Below, in pieces: positions 55,373 to 63,567 of a stretch of 64,000 bases of DNA; the first letter of the stretch is position 1; every line of letters starts with the position of its first letter. The position numbers and the translations under genes are program-made. Below the pieces are notes generated by a model that worked only from the letters and a program-made list of their open reading frames with translations, did not search any database and had not been told where the DNA came from. The stretch comes from Albidovulum sp. (GTDB lineage Bacteria > Pseudomonadota > Alphaproteobacteria > Rhodobacterales > Rhodobacteraceae), in assembly GCA_028823855.1 (NCBI GenBank), contig JAPPFL010000054.1, positions 1 to 64,000 of the forward strand. The letters are read 5' to 3'.

Positions 55373-55963
55373 TCAACAGCTTCGTAGCTGTCGGGCGTAT
55401 TTTCTTTCGCGCGGCACGAGGTCGTTGGCTACCGAAATCAGCCACTGCTTGCTCCGGTGATTGCCGCGGCGATAACCCGCGTGGCCTTCGTGATACGCAA
55501 GGTAGTTTTCACGAACGTTTGTTTTGCGAATTCCGAGAATTCTTTCCGAACGGTCAAGGTACCACCCGATAAAGTCCGTTGCGTCGCCGAAGTCGTCGCG
55601 GCTGGCAAACCAGCGATTGTTCGCGTCGCGGTATTCGTCCCAAGTGCTGTCGATAACTTGCGCATATCCGTACGCCGAAGTCACTCTGCCGGTCGGGATT
55701 ATGCCCAAAAAGTACTCTCTGGGCGGTTTCGCCCGCGACACGAATTTGCTTTCCTGCCAAATGATCGCCATCTGAACCGAGGCGGGAACTCCCCATTTCC
55801 TTTCGGCTCTCCGAAGATCTCTTTCCCAACCCGGTTTTTGCCTGAAAATGGAACAAGCGTTTTCAAGGTCGGTAGGAGTCGATTCCTCGAGAAGCGAACA
55901 CGCCGCCAGCAGCAGCACGAAAGCGAATTTCGCTACTCTTTTTAGATTCCGCGCTCGTTGCAT
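55373..55963 (-). CDS. Lytic transglycosylase-like lipoprotein (SLT/lysozyme fold)
   Basis: The 196-residue product has a lipoprotein signal with lipobox LLAAC at about residue 22, then a lysozyme-like domain with the probable catalytic Glu in MAIIWQESKFVSRAKPP and the following SAYGYAQVIDSTWDEYR segment, plus YLAYHEGHAGYRRG near the end. Such enzymes cleave peptidoglycan. It converges on lolA, with the two stops about 10 bp apart. The late NHRSKQWLI and basic C-terminus have no recognised role. Confidence 0.88.
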   Translation of the reverse strand: MQRARNLKRVAKFAFVLLLAACSLLEESTPTDLENACSIFRQKPGWERDLRRAERKWGVPASVQMAIIWQESKFVSRAKPPREYFLGIIPTGRVTSAYGYAQVIDSTWDEYRDANNRWFASRDDFGDATDFIGWYLDRSERILGIRKTNVRENYLAYHEGHAGYRRGNHRSKQWLISVANDLVPRERKYARQLRSC

Positions 55964-56512
55964 GGACTTGCCCCTAACATGCCTAGCCTAGAATTTGAAC
56001 CAAAATACCGGATTCGCCAACTGTTCTCCTCGATCGACTAATCGAAATTCGGGAATTTGGTAAATCTTCTCGAATGTTGACGCAAATCACTCCACATTTA
56101 TTGAACTTTGTCCGCGAATCTTCCCAGTATTGCACTGGACCGCACTTGGAGTTGCAATACTAGAACCGAATTTCGTCGCGCGACCTTAGCGACATGCTGC
56201 GCGTGCTCGGCTAGCGGAGAGTTGGTCGGTCCCGCACAACTACGCCTGCCGAAAAAGGAAGCGCCGCGCGGCTGAAGTCAGAGTGATGGAGGTTCATACC
56301 CCCGGTATAAGCGCGGGCGCAGATATGGGCTGCCGATGCGGCGGTCGCTCGGCACCTAGCGGCGGCCGTTGCCGCCAAACTTGTCGCCGCTGAAAGCACG
56401 GTTCAGCAACGCCAAGCGTGCGGAGGACTTGCTCTTTCCGCACCGCCTGAAGCAAGAGCGGAACGGGAGCGCCGCGTGGTGGCTACAGTTGCGTCTTCAC
56501 GATATCCGTAAC
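55964..56512. other. Intergenic stretch with no recognised gene
   Basis: Start of a 2.1-kb relic zone. Short frames on both strands show no domain. The first 140 bases are likely to hold the promoter of the lytic transglycosylase gene on the minus strand. Confidence 0.35.
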
Positions 56513-56842
56513 TTAGTAGCGGCCATTGCGATCGGCGAGTTTGCAAATTGCGGCAGGCCCAACGGTTCGGGTAGCCTCGCACGTTTCCTCATCAACTAAG
56601 ACGGCCAGTAGGTCGCCGGCTAATCCAGGCGTCGATTTGGACAACTTGAAGCAGGTGCCGGAGTCGCTACGAGCGCTAGCCATTATCGGCTTGACTTGTA
56701 GCTTTCGGCCGTTGGGAAGGGTCCCATCCAAACCCGCCGACCCCTTGTCCGCCTTGACCATGTCCAACTTTTCTTCAGCCCGGATTTCTGCTGCGGAGGC
56801 CACGGTCGAACCGTCGCATTCACGCGGCTTCCTATGTGCCAA
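56513..56842 (-). pseudogene. Remnant of a small unknown gene
   Basis: A 109-codon frame contains coherent wording such as RAEEKLDMVKADKGSAGLDG, LPNGRKLQVKPIM and LLAVLVDEETCEATRTVGPA, resembling small accessory proteins with a degenerate nuclease-like core that accompany mobile elements. The first ten codons and the end (CKLADRNGRY then stop) look truncated. I cannot name the family, so this is either a short hypothetical gene or a fragment of a longer one. Confidence 0.4.
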
Positions 56843-57619
56843 AATAGGAAGATCGCGCCTTTCCGCTTTCGCTCCACGATTCAGTTGAACGGCAGTCCGT
56901 TACGTCGTTCCGGAAAAACTAGAAAGGCTTCCGCCGAGAGTTGGCCGCCTTTCGATCCACGCCAGATTAACCGGCCGGCGCTTGCGGTTTAATAGGATTC
57001 TAGAGACCGCGAGTTCGCGATACAGGATTCGCAATCGGTTTCAACTCTGAATTTTTCCTTTGCAGAAGGTTCCGGCCTGCCATCGTTCGGATAGTGTTCG
57101 GCTTTGGCTTTTATTCCCACGTTTATTGCAATTGCGTTCGGCAACTTGCCGCGAAGTCGTTCGGTATGGTTGGCTGGTACGGAATCCGCACGTTGAATAG
57201 CGCCCTACCCAGGTCTACCGGGTCGGTTTCCCTTCGCTTAATCGGGACAAACTAACGCACTTGCGCACCAGTCGTTTTGACTTTCCCGCGGTTTCTCCGT
57301 CGAAGTCGGCAACGAAGTCGCTAGTCCGGGACGGAATTCGCAACTACTCGGCAGTTTTCAGTTCAGCATGACGTTAAGAGGCAATGCGAGCGCCATCGAC
57401 TCGAGATCGCCGTAAACAGTGAATCTGAAATTTTGCATTGTGAATTTCTTCAAAGCGGTAAAGATTTGACTTTGGCTATCGGGAACCGTCATCCTACTTA
57501 GCCGGAGAATCGCAAGTTCAAGCTGCGTCTGCCAATGCGTCGACAGCTCGAGCCTTCATCTCCACTCGATCCGCGCTCTCGGAAACCAAATTAAAGGCGT
57601 CTCGGTTGCCTTAGCCGGT
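56843..57619. other. Intergenic stretch with no recognised gene
   Basis: About 780 bases with frequent stops on both strands and no frame that resembles a protein family. Probably decayed DNA. Confidence 0.35.
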
Positions 57620-57850
57620 TCAGTTTTTTTCTGGTCCGCTTGCTCGGTTCGGCGTTTGCCACGACCGCAGTTTCTCAGCGAAGACACGCGAGGCCAAATG
57701 TATGATCGCCAATGTCGCGACGCCAGCGGTGGCTAGATATCCGATTTGAAGAGATGCCATCGAACCGAGACGATTAATCAAGACTGGGCTAATCGAAAAT
57801 GAAAGCAATGCGATCCATAGCGCATGTTCGCCAGAAGTACTGAAACTGGC
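57620..57850 (-). pseudogene. C-terminal fragment of a membrane protein
   Basis: A minus-strand frame without its own upstream gene gives GEHALWIALLSFSISPVLINRLGS, then SLQIGYLATAGVATLAIIHLASRVFAEKLRSW, that is two hydrophobic segments and a basic tail, ending at a stop near 57620. This resembles the last two segments of an acyltransferase- or transporter-type membrane protein. Upstream sequence is out of frame, so it is a fragment. Confidence 0.35.
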
Positions 57851-58022
57851 GATAGTTCAATGCGTATTTGGATTAGGAAATTTTGGACGAGCCCGGCCGG
57901 GTCATCCACTTTTCGAAAGACCAATTTGCATAATAGACAGGGAAATTGCCAGTTTGTTGTTCCGGGCAATGCTTAGTTGGAAACGTTATGCGCAATTTCT
58001 TTTGTGCATAATACGAAATTCG

Positions 58023-58059
58023 ACAAAATTTTGTTCAAAATCAGAAAATAATATAAATA
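58023..58059 (+). promoter_or_regulatory. AT-rich promoter with 12-bp palindrome upstream of the RloA-like gene
   Basis: The perfect palindrome ACAAAATTTTGT (58023-58034) overlaps a possible -35 (TTGTTC, 58031-58036), with TAAATA at 58054-58059 as a -10 after 17 bp. The ribosome site GGAGG follows at 58072-58076. A repressor bound at the palindrome would block the -35; this is inference. Confidence 0.35.
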
Positions 58060-58083
58060 TTACGCACGATTGGAGGTAGCAGG

Positions 58084-59298
58084 TTGCTATACAAGATTGA
58101 AATCGAAAACTTCTACTCGATCAGCGAACACCAAGAGATCGATCTACGCGCCCGGAAGTCCGTCGTTGACAATCTCGGTAGGCTGTCGCCAATCTTTACG
58201 GGTTCTGAAGACCGCTCACCGAACGTAGTAGCTTTGTTTGGGCCAAACGCCGCGGGTAAGTCAAACCTACTTCGCGCAATTGTTTTCGCCGCCTGGTTTG
58301 TAACTAGGAGTTTCGAACATGACCTCAACCAACTATTGCCTTACCAAAAATTTGGGAGCAATGAGAAGATATCCGAACCGACACGGCTCGCCTTTTCGTT
58401 CTCAGGACCGGCCGATATCCTTGGCACGCCTTCCGACGGGCGTCAATGCCCGTACTCGTACGAACTCGTACTCTCGCCTAGGGGGAATTATTCAGACTTC
58501 GTCATTCTTGAGAAACTCAGCTACAAGCCGACGATATTCGGCAAGTCTACAGCGATAATTGAACGAAGAGAAAATGGCTTTGTGAGATTTGCTCGAGGTT
58601 TCGTAGCTGGTAGTTTAGAACGGGCTTTGAAGGCGGTACTTCGCCCAGAAGCTAGCGTAATCTGCACTTTAGCTCGATTGAACCATGCTAAAGCCAAGAC
58701 TTTCGTCGAAAGTATCTTGGGGATAAAAACCAACATTTTTTGGGAGGGATCGGAGGGCGATGAAAGCCTTGCGACGCTGTGGTATGCTTCTAATCCCTCA
58801 GCATTCGATCAACTTCGGTCGATAGGGAAGCGAATTGACTTGGGAATTGATCAGATCAATGTCGACAACTCTTCTGCAGAACCTCAACTGAAGTTTAAGC
58901 ATTCCGGACTTGACCAGATTATTTCCCTCCAATTGGAAAGCCATGGGACTCGACAGCTTATCAAAATTCTTCCGTTTATTCAGATGGCTCTCGAACAGGG
59001 TGGCATGGCCGTAATCGACGACATTGATTCCGCAATTCATCCGCTCCTATTGCCCGAAATTATCCGTTGGTTCGGCGACATAGACCGGAATCCAAAAGGC
59101 GCTGAATTATGGATGACTTGCCACGCGGCTAGTTTGCTTTCCGAATTAACAAAGGAGGAGATACTGTTCTTTGAAAAGGATTCGCTAGGACGAACGAATG
59201 TCTTTCGACTGGTCGATATCGAAGGCGTGCGACGCGACGAGAACTTCTTTGGAAAATATATGAGCGGCGAGTACGGTGCAGTTCCGATTCTCGGCTAG
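58084..59298 (+). CDS. RloA-like AAA ATPase (AbiL-like defence, first gene)
   Basis: The 404-residue product is an OLD/RecF-type AAA ATPase (AAA15/AAA21 group): it opens LYKIEIENFYSISEHQEIDL, has Walker A GPNAAGKSN at about residues 52-60, and a late Walker B with GGMAVIDDIDSAIHPLL at about 306-322 followed by MTCHAASLL, where the His is the usual switch residue. Such ATPases pair with an RloB-domain protein in RloAB and AbiL abortive-infection systems. The start is TTG 58084 behind GGAGG. The upstream DNA is distinctly AT-rich compared with the window, suggesting acquisition by transfer. Confidence 0.85.
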   Translation: MLYKIEIENFYSISEHQEIDLRARKSVVDNLGRLSPIFTGSEDRSPNVVALFGPNAAGKSNLLRAIVFAAWFVTRSFEHDLNQLLPYQKFGSNEKISEPTRLAFSFSGPADILGTPSDGRQCPYSYELVLSPRGNYSDFVILEKLSYKPTIFGKSTAIIERRENGFVRFARGFVAGSLERALKAVLRPEASVICTLARLNHAKAKTFVESILGIKTNIFWEGSEGDESLATLWYASNPSAFDQLRSIGKRIDLGIDQINVDNSSAEPQLKFKHSGLDQIISLQLESHGTRQLIKILPFIQMALEQGGMAVIDDIDSAIHPLLLPEIIRWFGDIDRNPKGAELWMTCHAASLLSELTKEEILFFEKDSLGRTNVFRLVDIEGVRRDENFFGKYMSGEYGAVPILG

Positions 59299-59312
59299 TC
59301 AGCGCACACCAA

Positions 59313-59885
59313 ATTATTCGACGCCGAACTCGTATTTTTGTTGGATGCGAGAGTGAAAGCGAAAGGGGTTATGCGGCCCTGTTGCAGAAATTCGCGAACG
59401 AGCGAGATTTGGCGGTCCATATCGAAGCGAAGGTTCTTGCAAGGGCAGGTGACCCATTGGCGCTGGCAAAAAAAGCAGCTGTTTTGATTGAACAAGGATC
59501 TCGCAAACCCAAGTCTCGGTATGCATACCGATTTTTGATATTCGATACAGATCGCCTGGGTTTGAATCCGAAACGCGATTTCAAATTTATTATCGAAGCA
59601 AAACGAGTTGAACTTGTACTCATCCGGCAAAACAAGTGTTTCGAATCCTTTCTTCTGCGGCACTTTAATGGTCACGAGAATGGCCACCCTTCATCCAGCT
59701 CAGATGCGTTGAATCGTTTGAGGCAGGTCTGGCCCGAGTACAAAAAAGGGTGTTCAGCTCTGGAGTTGTCAAGGCATTTCCAGCTTTCTCATGTCCAAAG
59801 GGCTTCGGTTAATCCGTTGAATGCCGATTACGCCAAACTACTTGAATCTCTAGGCATTCGTGTTCCTAAGGGTACGGTCATCTAA
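59313..59885 (+). CDS. RloB-domain protein (AbiL-like defence, second gene); start unclear
   Basis: The clear part from TTG 59382 (167 residues) contains HIEAKVLARAGDPLALAKKA, FLIFDTDRLG and the CFESFLLRHF motif of RloB-type (Toprim-like) proteins, whose full N-terminus should read like RILIVCEGEKTE. In the same frame, upstream of the TTG, the sequence reads RRRTRIFVGCESESERGYAAL, which is exactly that element, so the coding region must begin earlier. However no ATG, GTG or TTG exists in this frame between the stop at 59172 and 59382. The coordinate given uses ATT 59313 as the earliest compatible point; a -1 frameshift from the ATPase gene is the alternative. Confidence 0.7.
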   Translation: MIRRRTRIFVGCESESERGYAALLQKFANERDLAVHIEAKVLARAGDPLALAKKAAVLIEQGSRKPKSRYAYRFLIFDTDRLGLNPKRDFKFIIEAKRVELVLIRQNKCFESFLLRHFNGHENGHPSSSSDALNRLRQVWPEYKKGCSALELSRHFQLSHVQRASVNPLNADYAKLLESLGIRVPKGTVI

Positions 59886-60157
59886 AGGAAACTTTTTGGC
59901 AACTTGATATTTTTACTCGCCTAGGCGACTGAGTCTTTTGAGGGTCTTCCGTTGAGATATGCGTCCTTGATCTGTTGCCGCCCGGTTTCTAGGTTAGCTG
60001 CTGGTTTTCTTGAATTATAGCGTTCAGATCAAGTGCCCAGGCTTTGTCCGACATGCGGGTGACCAATAGCTCTCAGGGAGAGAAGTCGCGCCAGTCGGCA
60101 TAGCCATCAGGTGCATCGGCCTGACGACGGGAGATAGGCTGGTATCGGCGCAAAATG
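59886..60157. other. Intergenic stretch after the RloAB-like pair
   Basis: About 270 bases with no recognised gene. A GCCTAGGC palindrome lies near 59920. It separates the defence-like pair from the IS110-like relic. Confidence 0.35.
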
Positions 60158-60440
60158 CTAGGGCGCGACGATAGGCCTAGCGTCTGCGTGCGGGAATTCG
60201 CTGGTGAAGGAAGGCGTCCGGAACAGGGCAAAGATTGCACAACGAGCGAGGATCATCGCGCAAACGCGGGCGACCGGGCCAACCGCCGCGATGCGCATGG
60301 GTCGATCGGCCGGAAGAAAAACCGCGTTGCGGACTGCCGCCGATGCTGGACGACCGCTGTAGCGCGAGGGTCGGGCGTAGCCGGGCGGGCCGGACCAATT
60401 CCCCGCCAACCGAGCTAGCGCAGCAAGATTCGCGGGATGC
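60158..60440 (-). pseudogene. Decayed IS110-family transposase, C-terminal part
   Basis: On the minus strand the segment LAALARLAGNWSG, then GRPASAAVRNAVFLPA resembles the IS110 C-terminal transposase pattern (IAALAGLAP..SG, GGR..VRRALYMA). The frame after this is scrambled and the N-terminal DEDD part is not found. It is non-functional. Together with the AT-rich cassette it marks an accessory region. Confidence 0.45.
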
Positions 60441-60629
60441 GTGGTCAATTGTCGGATTTGGCATTGTCGAGCGACTTTGAATTCTTTCAAGAAATTGTAA
60501 GCGTCATGCGTAGCAAAACGTTTCGTTCCCGGGACGGCTCGCAGACCAAGCCCTTGCAATTGAATGAATTTACTCCTAACTTCTTCTTGCGTGCTTTACC
60601 GCTCAAAATCAGCCTGCTTCCGGTGCGCC

Positions 60630-60956
60630 ATGCTCAAAGCCAATGCTAAATTCGAAATAGGACAGATCGTTCGGCACCGCCTCCATCCGTTCAGAGGCGT
60701 CATTTTCGACATCGACCCCGAATTTGCAAATACGGAAGATTGGTGGAATGCCATTCCCGAAGAAAATCGGCCAAGCAAGGATCAGCCATTCTATCATCTT
60801 CTCGCCGAAAATTCCCAGTCATACTATGTGGCATACGTTTCCGAGCAAAATCTGGAAGTTGACAAATCGGGCGAGCCGGTCAACCATCCCGAAATAGGTT
60901 TAATTTTTTCGAGCTTGTCGAATGGCAAGTACCTGATGAATGTAAGCTTAAATTAA
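60630..60956 (+). CDS. hspQ: Heat-shock protein HspQ (hemimethylated-DNA-binding YccV family)
   Basis: The 108-residue product has the HspQ core: FEIGQIVRHRLHPFRGVIFDIDPEF, EDWWNAIPEENRPSKDQPFYHLL and YVAYVSEQNLEVD. HspQ is a Lon protease specificity factor in Yersinia and is induced by heat. ATG 60630 matches the family start; an upstream in-frame ATG adds a cysteine-containing stretch without support. Confidence 0.95.
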   Translation: MLKANAKFEIGQIVRHRLHPFRGVIFDIDPEFANTEDWWNAIPEENRPSKDQPFYHLLAENSQSYYVAYVSEQNLEVDKSGEPVNHPEIGLIFSSLSNGKYLMNVSLN

Positions 60957-61472
60957 CTCTTTCTTGTCGCCCGAGCAGTAGAATCGCCTCATTTCCAAGA
61001 ACCGCGTTCTGCCGCTTGCGCCGTCCCCTCCTCCCCTACTGCGCAAGCCAAAACGCCGAATTGCGCGGCGCGCCCGGAATCGCAAGAATAGTTTTCTTCC
61101 GCGCAGCGGCGGGAAGCGCAAGGCGGCCCTAGCCGACCGATAGTTGCGCTCGTCGCCGGAATTTATCTTCGATCCAATCATCGACAGTCAATTCCGGGAA
61201 TTCCGGGATCCAAGCGACGAATGAAGCGCCGATACGGTTCAAACGAGAATGCGGGAGTTCCGGGAACGCAGCATTCGAGACTTGCACGGAAAATTTAGGC
61301 GTCGCCGGAGCGGGAGAACGGGGAGGCATCCACGGCTATTCCAAGAATACCGCGCCTGTTCGCGCTTTCCGAAGGTAGAAATGCAGGCTGTTCCGACCGG
61401 CGGCAAATCAATGCGCAATTCTTACCGGAGATGCCTGTATCTCGATAGCCAAGTGCGCGGCCAAATTTATGC
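60957..61472. other. Intergenic stretch, possible gene tail on the minus strand
   Basis: About 515 bases. A 66-codon minus-strand frame at 61329-61129 has coherent wording (NRIGASFVAWIPEFPELTVDDWIEDKFRR) but no family was recognised; it may be a small gene or a remnant. Confidence 0.3.
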
Positions 61473-61502
61473 TTGACTATCGAAACACCAGATGTTTACA
61501 AT
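61473..61502 (+). promoter_or_regulatory. Sigma70-type promoter for the GntR-family regulator
   Basis: TTGACT (61473-61478), 18-bp spacer, TACAAT (61497-61502): each box matches consensus at five of six positions. The predicted transcription start, about seven bases downstream, falls on the ATG at 61509. The TTG within the -35 box is in frame with the gene, but as part of the promoter it is unlikely to be the start codon. Confidence 0.6.
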
Positions 61503-61508
61503 TATCTT

Positions 61509-62276
61509 ATGAATGAATTGCTCTATTACGATCTTAAGGATACCACGGGCGTTTCGCCTAGCTTGGCGACACAGGTCTGCCGCGAGCTCGGTCGAAGAAT
61601 CGTCGGCGGCCATCTACCCGAACACGCCCAGATCGACGACGAGTCAAAGCTGGCGGAAAAATTCGGAGTCAGCAAACCCGTCATCCGCGAAGCGGTGAAA
61701 CTGCTGGTCGGCAAGGGGCTGCTCGAGGTGCGGCGAGGGAGCGGAACGCGGGTCAGGCACCGGGGGAGCTGGGCGTTGCTGGATGACGATGTGCTTGCCT
61801 GGCATCTGTCCGTCGACCCAAAACCGGATTTCCTGCGCCAACTCATGGATATTCGGCGCATGATGGAACCGAAGGCTGCGGGATGGGCGGCCGATTTCGG
61901 GCTGGACCAGCAGCACAGGACCATATCCGAAGCGCAATCCCGGATGGAACAGGATGCCTTGTCCGTTGAAGATTTCGTCGTCGCCGATGCGCAGTTCCAC
62001 CGCGCAATCCTACGGGCGGCAAACAACGAAATCCTCCGGTCGATGGAAGGAGTCATCTTCTCGGCGCTGCTCAGTTCCATCCGGCTCACGAATTCCGACC
62101 CGCGGGAGAACAAGTCTTCGATCCCGTTTCACAGGGAGGTGCTCGAGGCGATTCTTAAACGGGACGCGGCGACGGCCGAGGAGAAAATGTCGCGACACCT
62201 CGACGATACCAGCGAGCGCCTGATCGCCGCGGTTGAAGGATTCGCAACGCCAGCGCGAATGCGCGCAGAGCGGTAG
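61509..62276 (+). CDS. GntR-family regulator, FadR/FCD type
   Basis: The product (255 residues from ATG 61509) has an N-terminal winged helix-turn-helix (ESKLAEKFGVSKPVIREAVKLLVGKGLLEVRRGSGTRV) and a C-terminal FCD ligand domain (about residues 95-240) with the metal residues Asp and His in VADAQFHRAIL, His in PFHREVLEAIL and His in MSRHLDD. These regulators usually repress sugar-acid or carboxylate operons and release DNA on ligand binding. No ribosome binding site is seen, consistent with the leaderless mRNA predicted from the promoter. It precedes a sugar ABC operon, the probable target. Confidence 0.92.
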   Translation: MNELLYYDLKDTTGVSPSLATQVCRELGRRIVGGHLPEHAQIDDESKLAEKFGVSKPVIREAVKLLVGKGLLEVRRGSGTRVRHRGSWALLDDDVLAWHLSVDPKPDFLRQLMDIRRMMEPKAAGWAADFGLDQQHRTISEAQSRMEQDALSVEDFVVADAQFHRAILRAANNEILRSMEGVIFSALLSSIRLTNSDPRENKSSIPFHREVLEAILKRDAATAEEKMSRHLDDTSERLIAAVEGFATPARMRAER

Positions 62277-62314
62277 GTCGCGGAGAAGGCTGCGAGAAGG
62301 ACATTTATCACACG

Positions 62315-62379
62315 AATTCGGAGGGTGGCCGAATTAGTGGCGGTGCCAAGATCCGAACGGACAACTTGGCGGCACCAAG
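62315..62379. promoter_or_regulatory. Inverted repeat and two operator-like repeats upstream of the sugar operon
   Basis: AATTCGG-N7-CCGAATT (62315-62335) is a perfect hairpin 39 bp after the regulator stop. Then a motif TGGCGGNNCCAAG occurs twice as direct repeats 29 bp apart (62338-62350 and 62367-62379); the second is part of the palindrome CTTGG-CGGCA-CCAAG. The pair is a good candidate for the binding sites of the GntR-family regulator. Confidence 0.45.
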
Positions 62380-62451
62380 ACATGCCAGAGCGGCATTCAA
62401 CCACCAGTTCCCGGCGCCGAAGGTCGCCGATTCATCGATAAGGAGGTCATA

Positions 62452-63513
62452 ATGTATTCCAGTCTCAAGAAAGTGCTATTGGCAGGCTCCGCCTCGGCTG
62501 TCTCTTTGGCAGCCGCCGGCGGCGCGCCTGCCGCCGATATGGTTGCTCTGCTTTTGCCAGAGAATGTGAACCCGCGTTGGGAGCAGCAAGACGCGACAGC
62601 GTTTGTCGCTAAGATGGGGGAAATCGCTCCCGACGTGGCTGTCGAGGTGTTTAATGCGAACAACGATACTTCGGTTCAGCAGCGCCAAGCCGAGCAGGCT
62701 CTAACCCAAGGGGCCAAGGTGCTCATCGTCATTCCGATCGACGGCGAAAGCTCGGCCATCATCGCAGATACAGCCGCCGAGGAAGGCGTACCAACGATCG
62801 CATATGATCGCATGGTCAACTCGGCGAACACGACTTTCTGGGTGCAGGCGGACCTCGAGGGTATGGGTTACGACCAGGCAATGCACGTTATTGAGAATAC
62901 GAAGGACGGCGATACGCTTGTGCTGCTGAAAGGATCTCCAACCGATCCCAACGCGGCCGTCATACACAATGGTCAGCTACGCGCCTTGACGCCGCTGTTT
63001 GAAAGCGGAGCTCGCATCATGGGCTACGAAAATTGGACGCCCGGCTGGGATCCGGCAATCGCCCGCCGCTCTATGGATCAGGCTTTGACCCAGCTCAACA
63101 ACAATGTGCAGGGAGTAGTGTCTTCCAATGACGGAAACGCGGGCGCGGCCATAGCTGCCATGGAGGAGCACGGCTTGGCCGGCACGGTGCCGGTATCGGG
63201 ACTTGATTGCACGGTTCAGGCGCAGCAGTTGATGTTGCTTGGCAAGCAGACCCAGTGCGGATGGCGTCCGCTCGCCGACATGGCTGCCGCAGCCGCGCAG
63301 GTTACCGCGCGTCTCGTGAAAGGAGAGGATTTCTCGGATCTCGCGCCGCAGACGGTCGTTAACGGCGTTGGCGCCGAGGTGGCCTATGTTCCTGTCGGTT
63401 CCTATTCAGCTATCGGCGCCGAAGGCGTATCATACGTAATCGAGAACGATCCCTCGATAACAAGGGAAATGGTATGCCAAGGCGAAGCTGCAGCAACCGA
63501 CTTCTGCCAGTAG
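62452..63513 (+). CDS. Sugar ABC transporter, substrate-binding protein (xylose/ribose type)
   Basis: The 353-residue product has a Sec signal (about residues 1-28, ending GAPAAD) and the periplasmic-binding-protein type 1 fold: MVALLLPENVNPRWEQQDA, QAEQALTQGAKVLIVIPIDGESS, and YDRMVNSANTTFWVQADLE. It resembles XylF/RbsB-type proteins for pentoses. AAGGAGG lies seven bases before ATG 62452, the strongest ribosome site in the area. Two Cys near residues 250-270 and two at the C-terminus may form disulfides. Confidence 0.93.
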   Translation: MYSSLKKVLLAGSASAVSLAAAGGAPAADMVALLLPENVNPRWEQQDATAFVAKMGEIAPDVAVEVFNANNDTSVQQRQAEQALTQGAKVLIVIPIDGESSAIIADTAAEEGVPTIAYDRMVNSANTTFWVQADLEGMGYDQAMHVIENTKDGDTLVLLKGSPTDPNAAVIHNGQLRALTPLFESGARIMGYENWTPGWDPAIARRSMDQALTQLNNNVQGVVSSNDGNAGAAIAAMEEHGLAGTVPVSGLDCTVQAQQLMLLGKQTQCGWRPLADMAAAAAQVTARLVKGEDFSDLAPQTVVNGVGAEVAYVPVGSYSAIGAEGVSYVIENDPSITREMVCQGEAAATDFCQ

Positions 63514-63546
63514 GCAAAGTCCTAAATTGACGGGCAAAGACTCAGC

Positions 63547-63567
63547 GGTGGGGCGTTCGGCCCCACC
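63547..63567 (+). promoter_or_regulatory. Intercistronic hairpin covering the ATPase start
   Basis: GGTGGGGC (63547-63554), loop GTTCG, GCCCCACC (63560-63567): a perfect 8-bp stem 33 bp after the binding-protein stop. The only usable start codon for the next gene, GTG 63548, lies inside the 5' arm, so the stem should both protect the upstream message and hold down ATPase translation. Confidence 0.65.
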
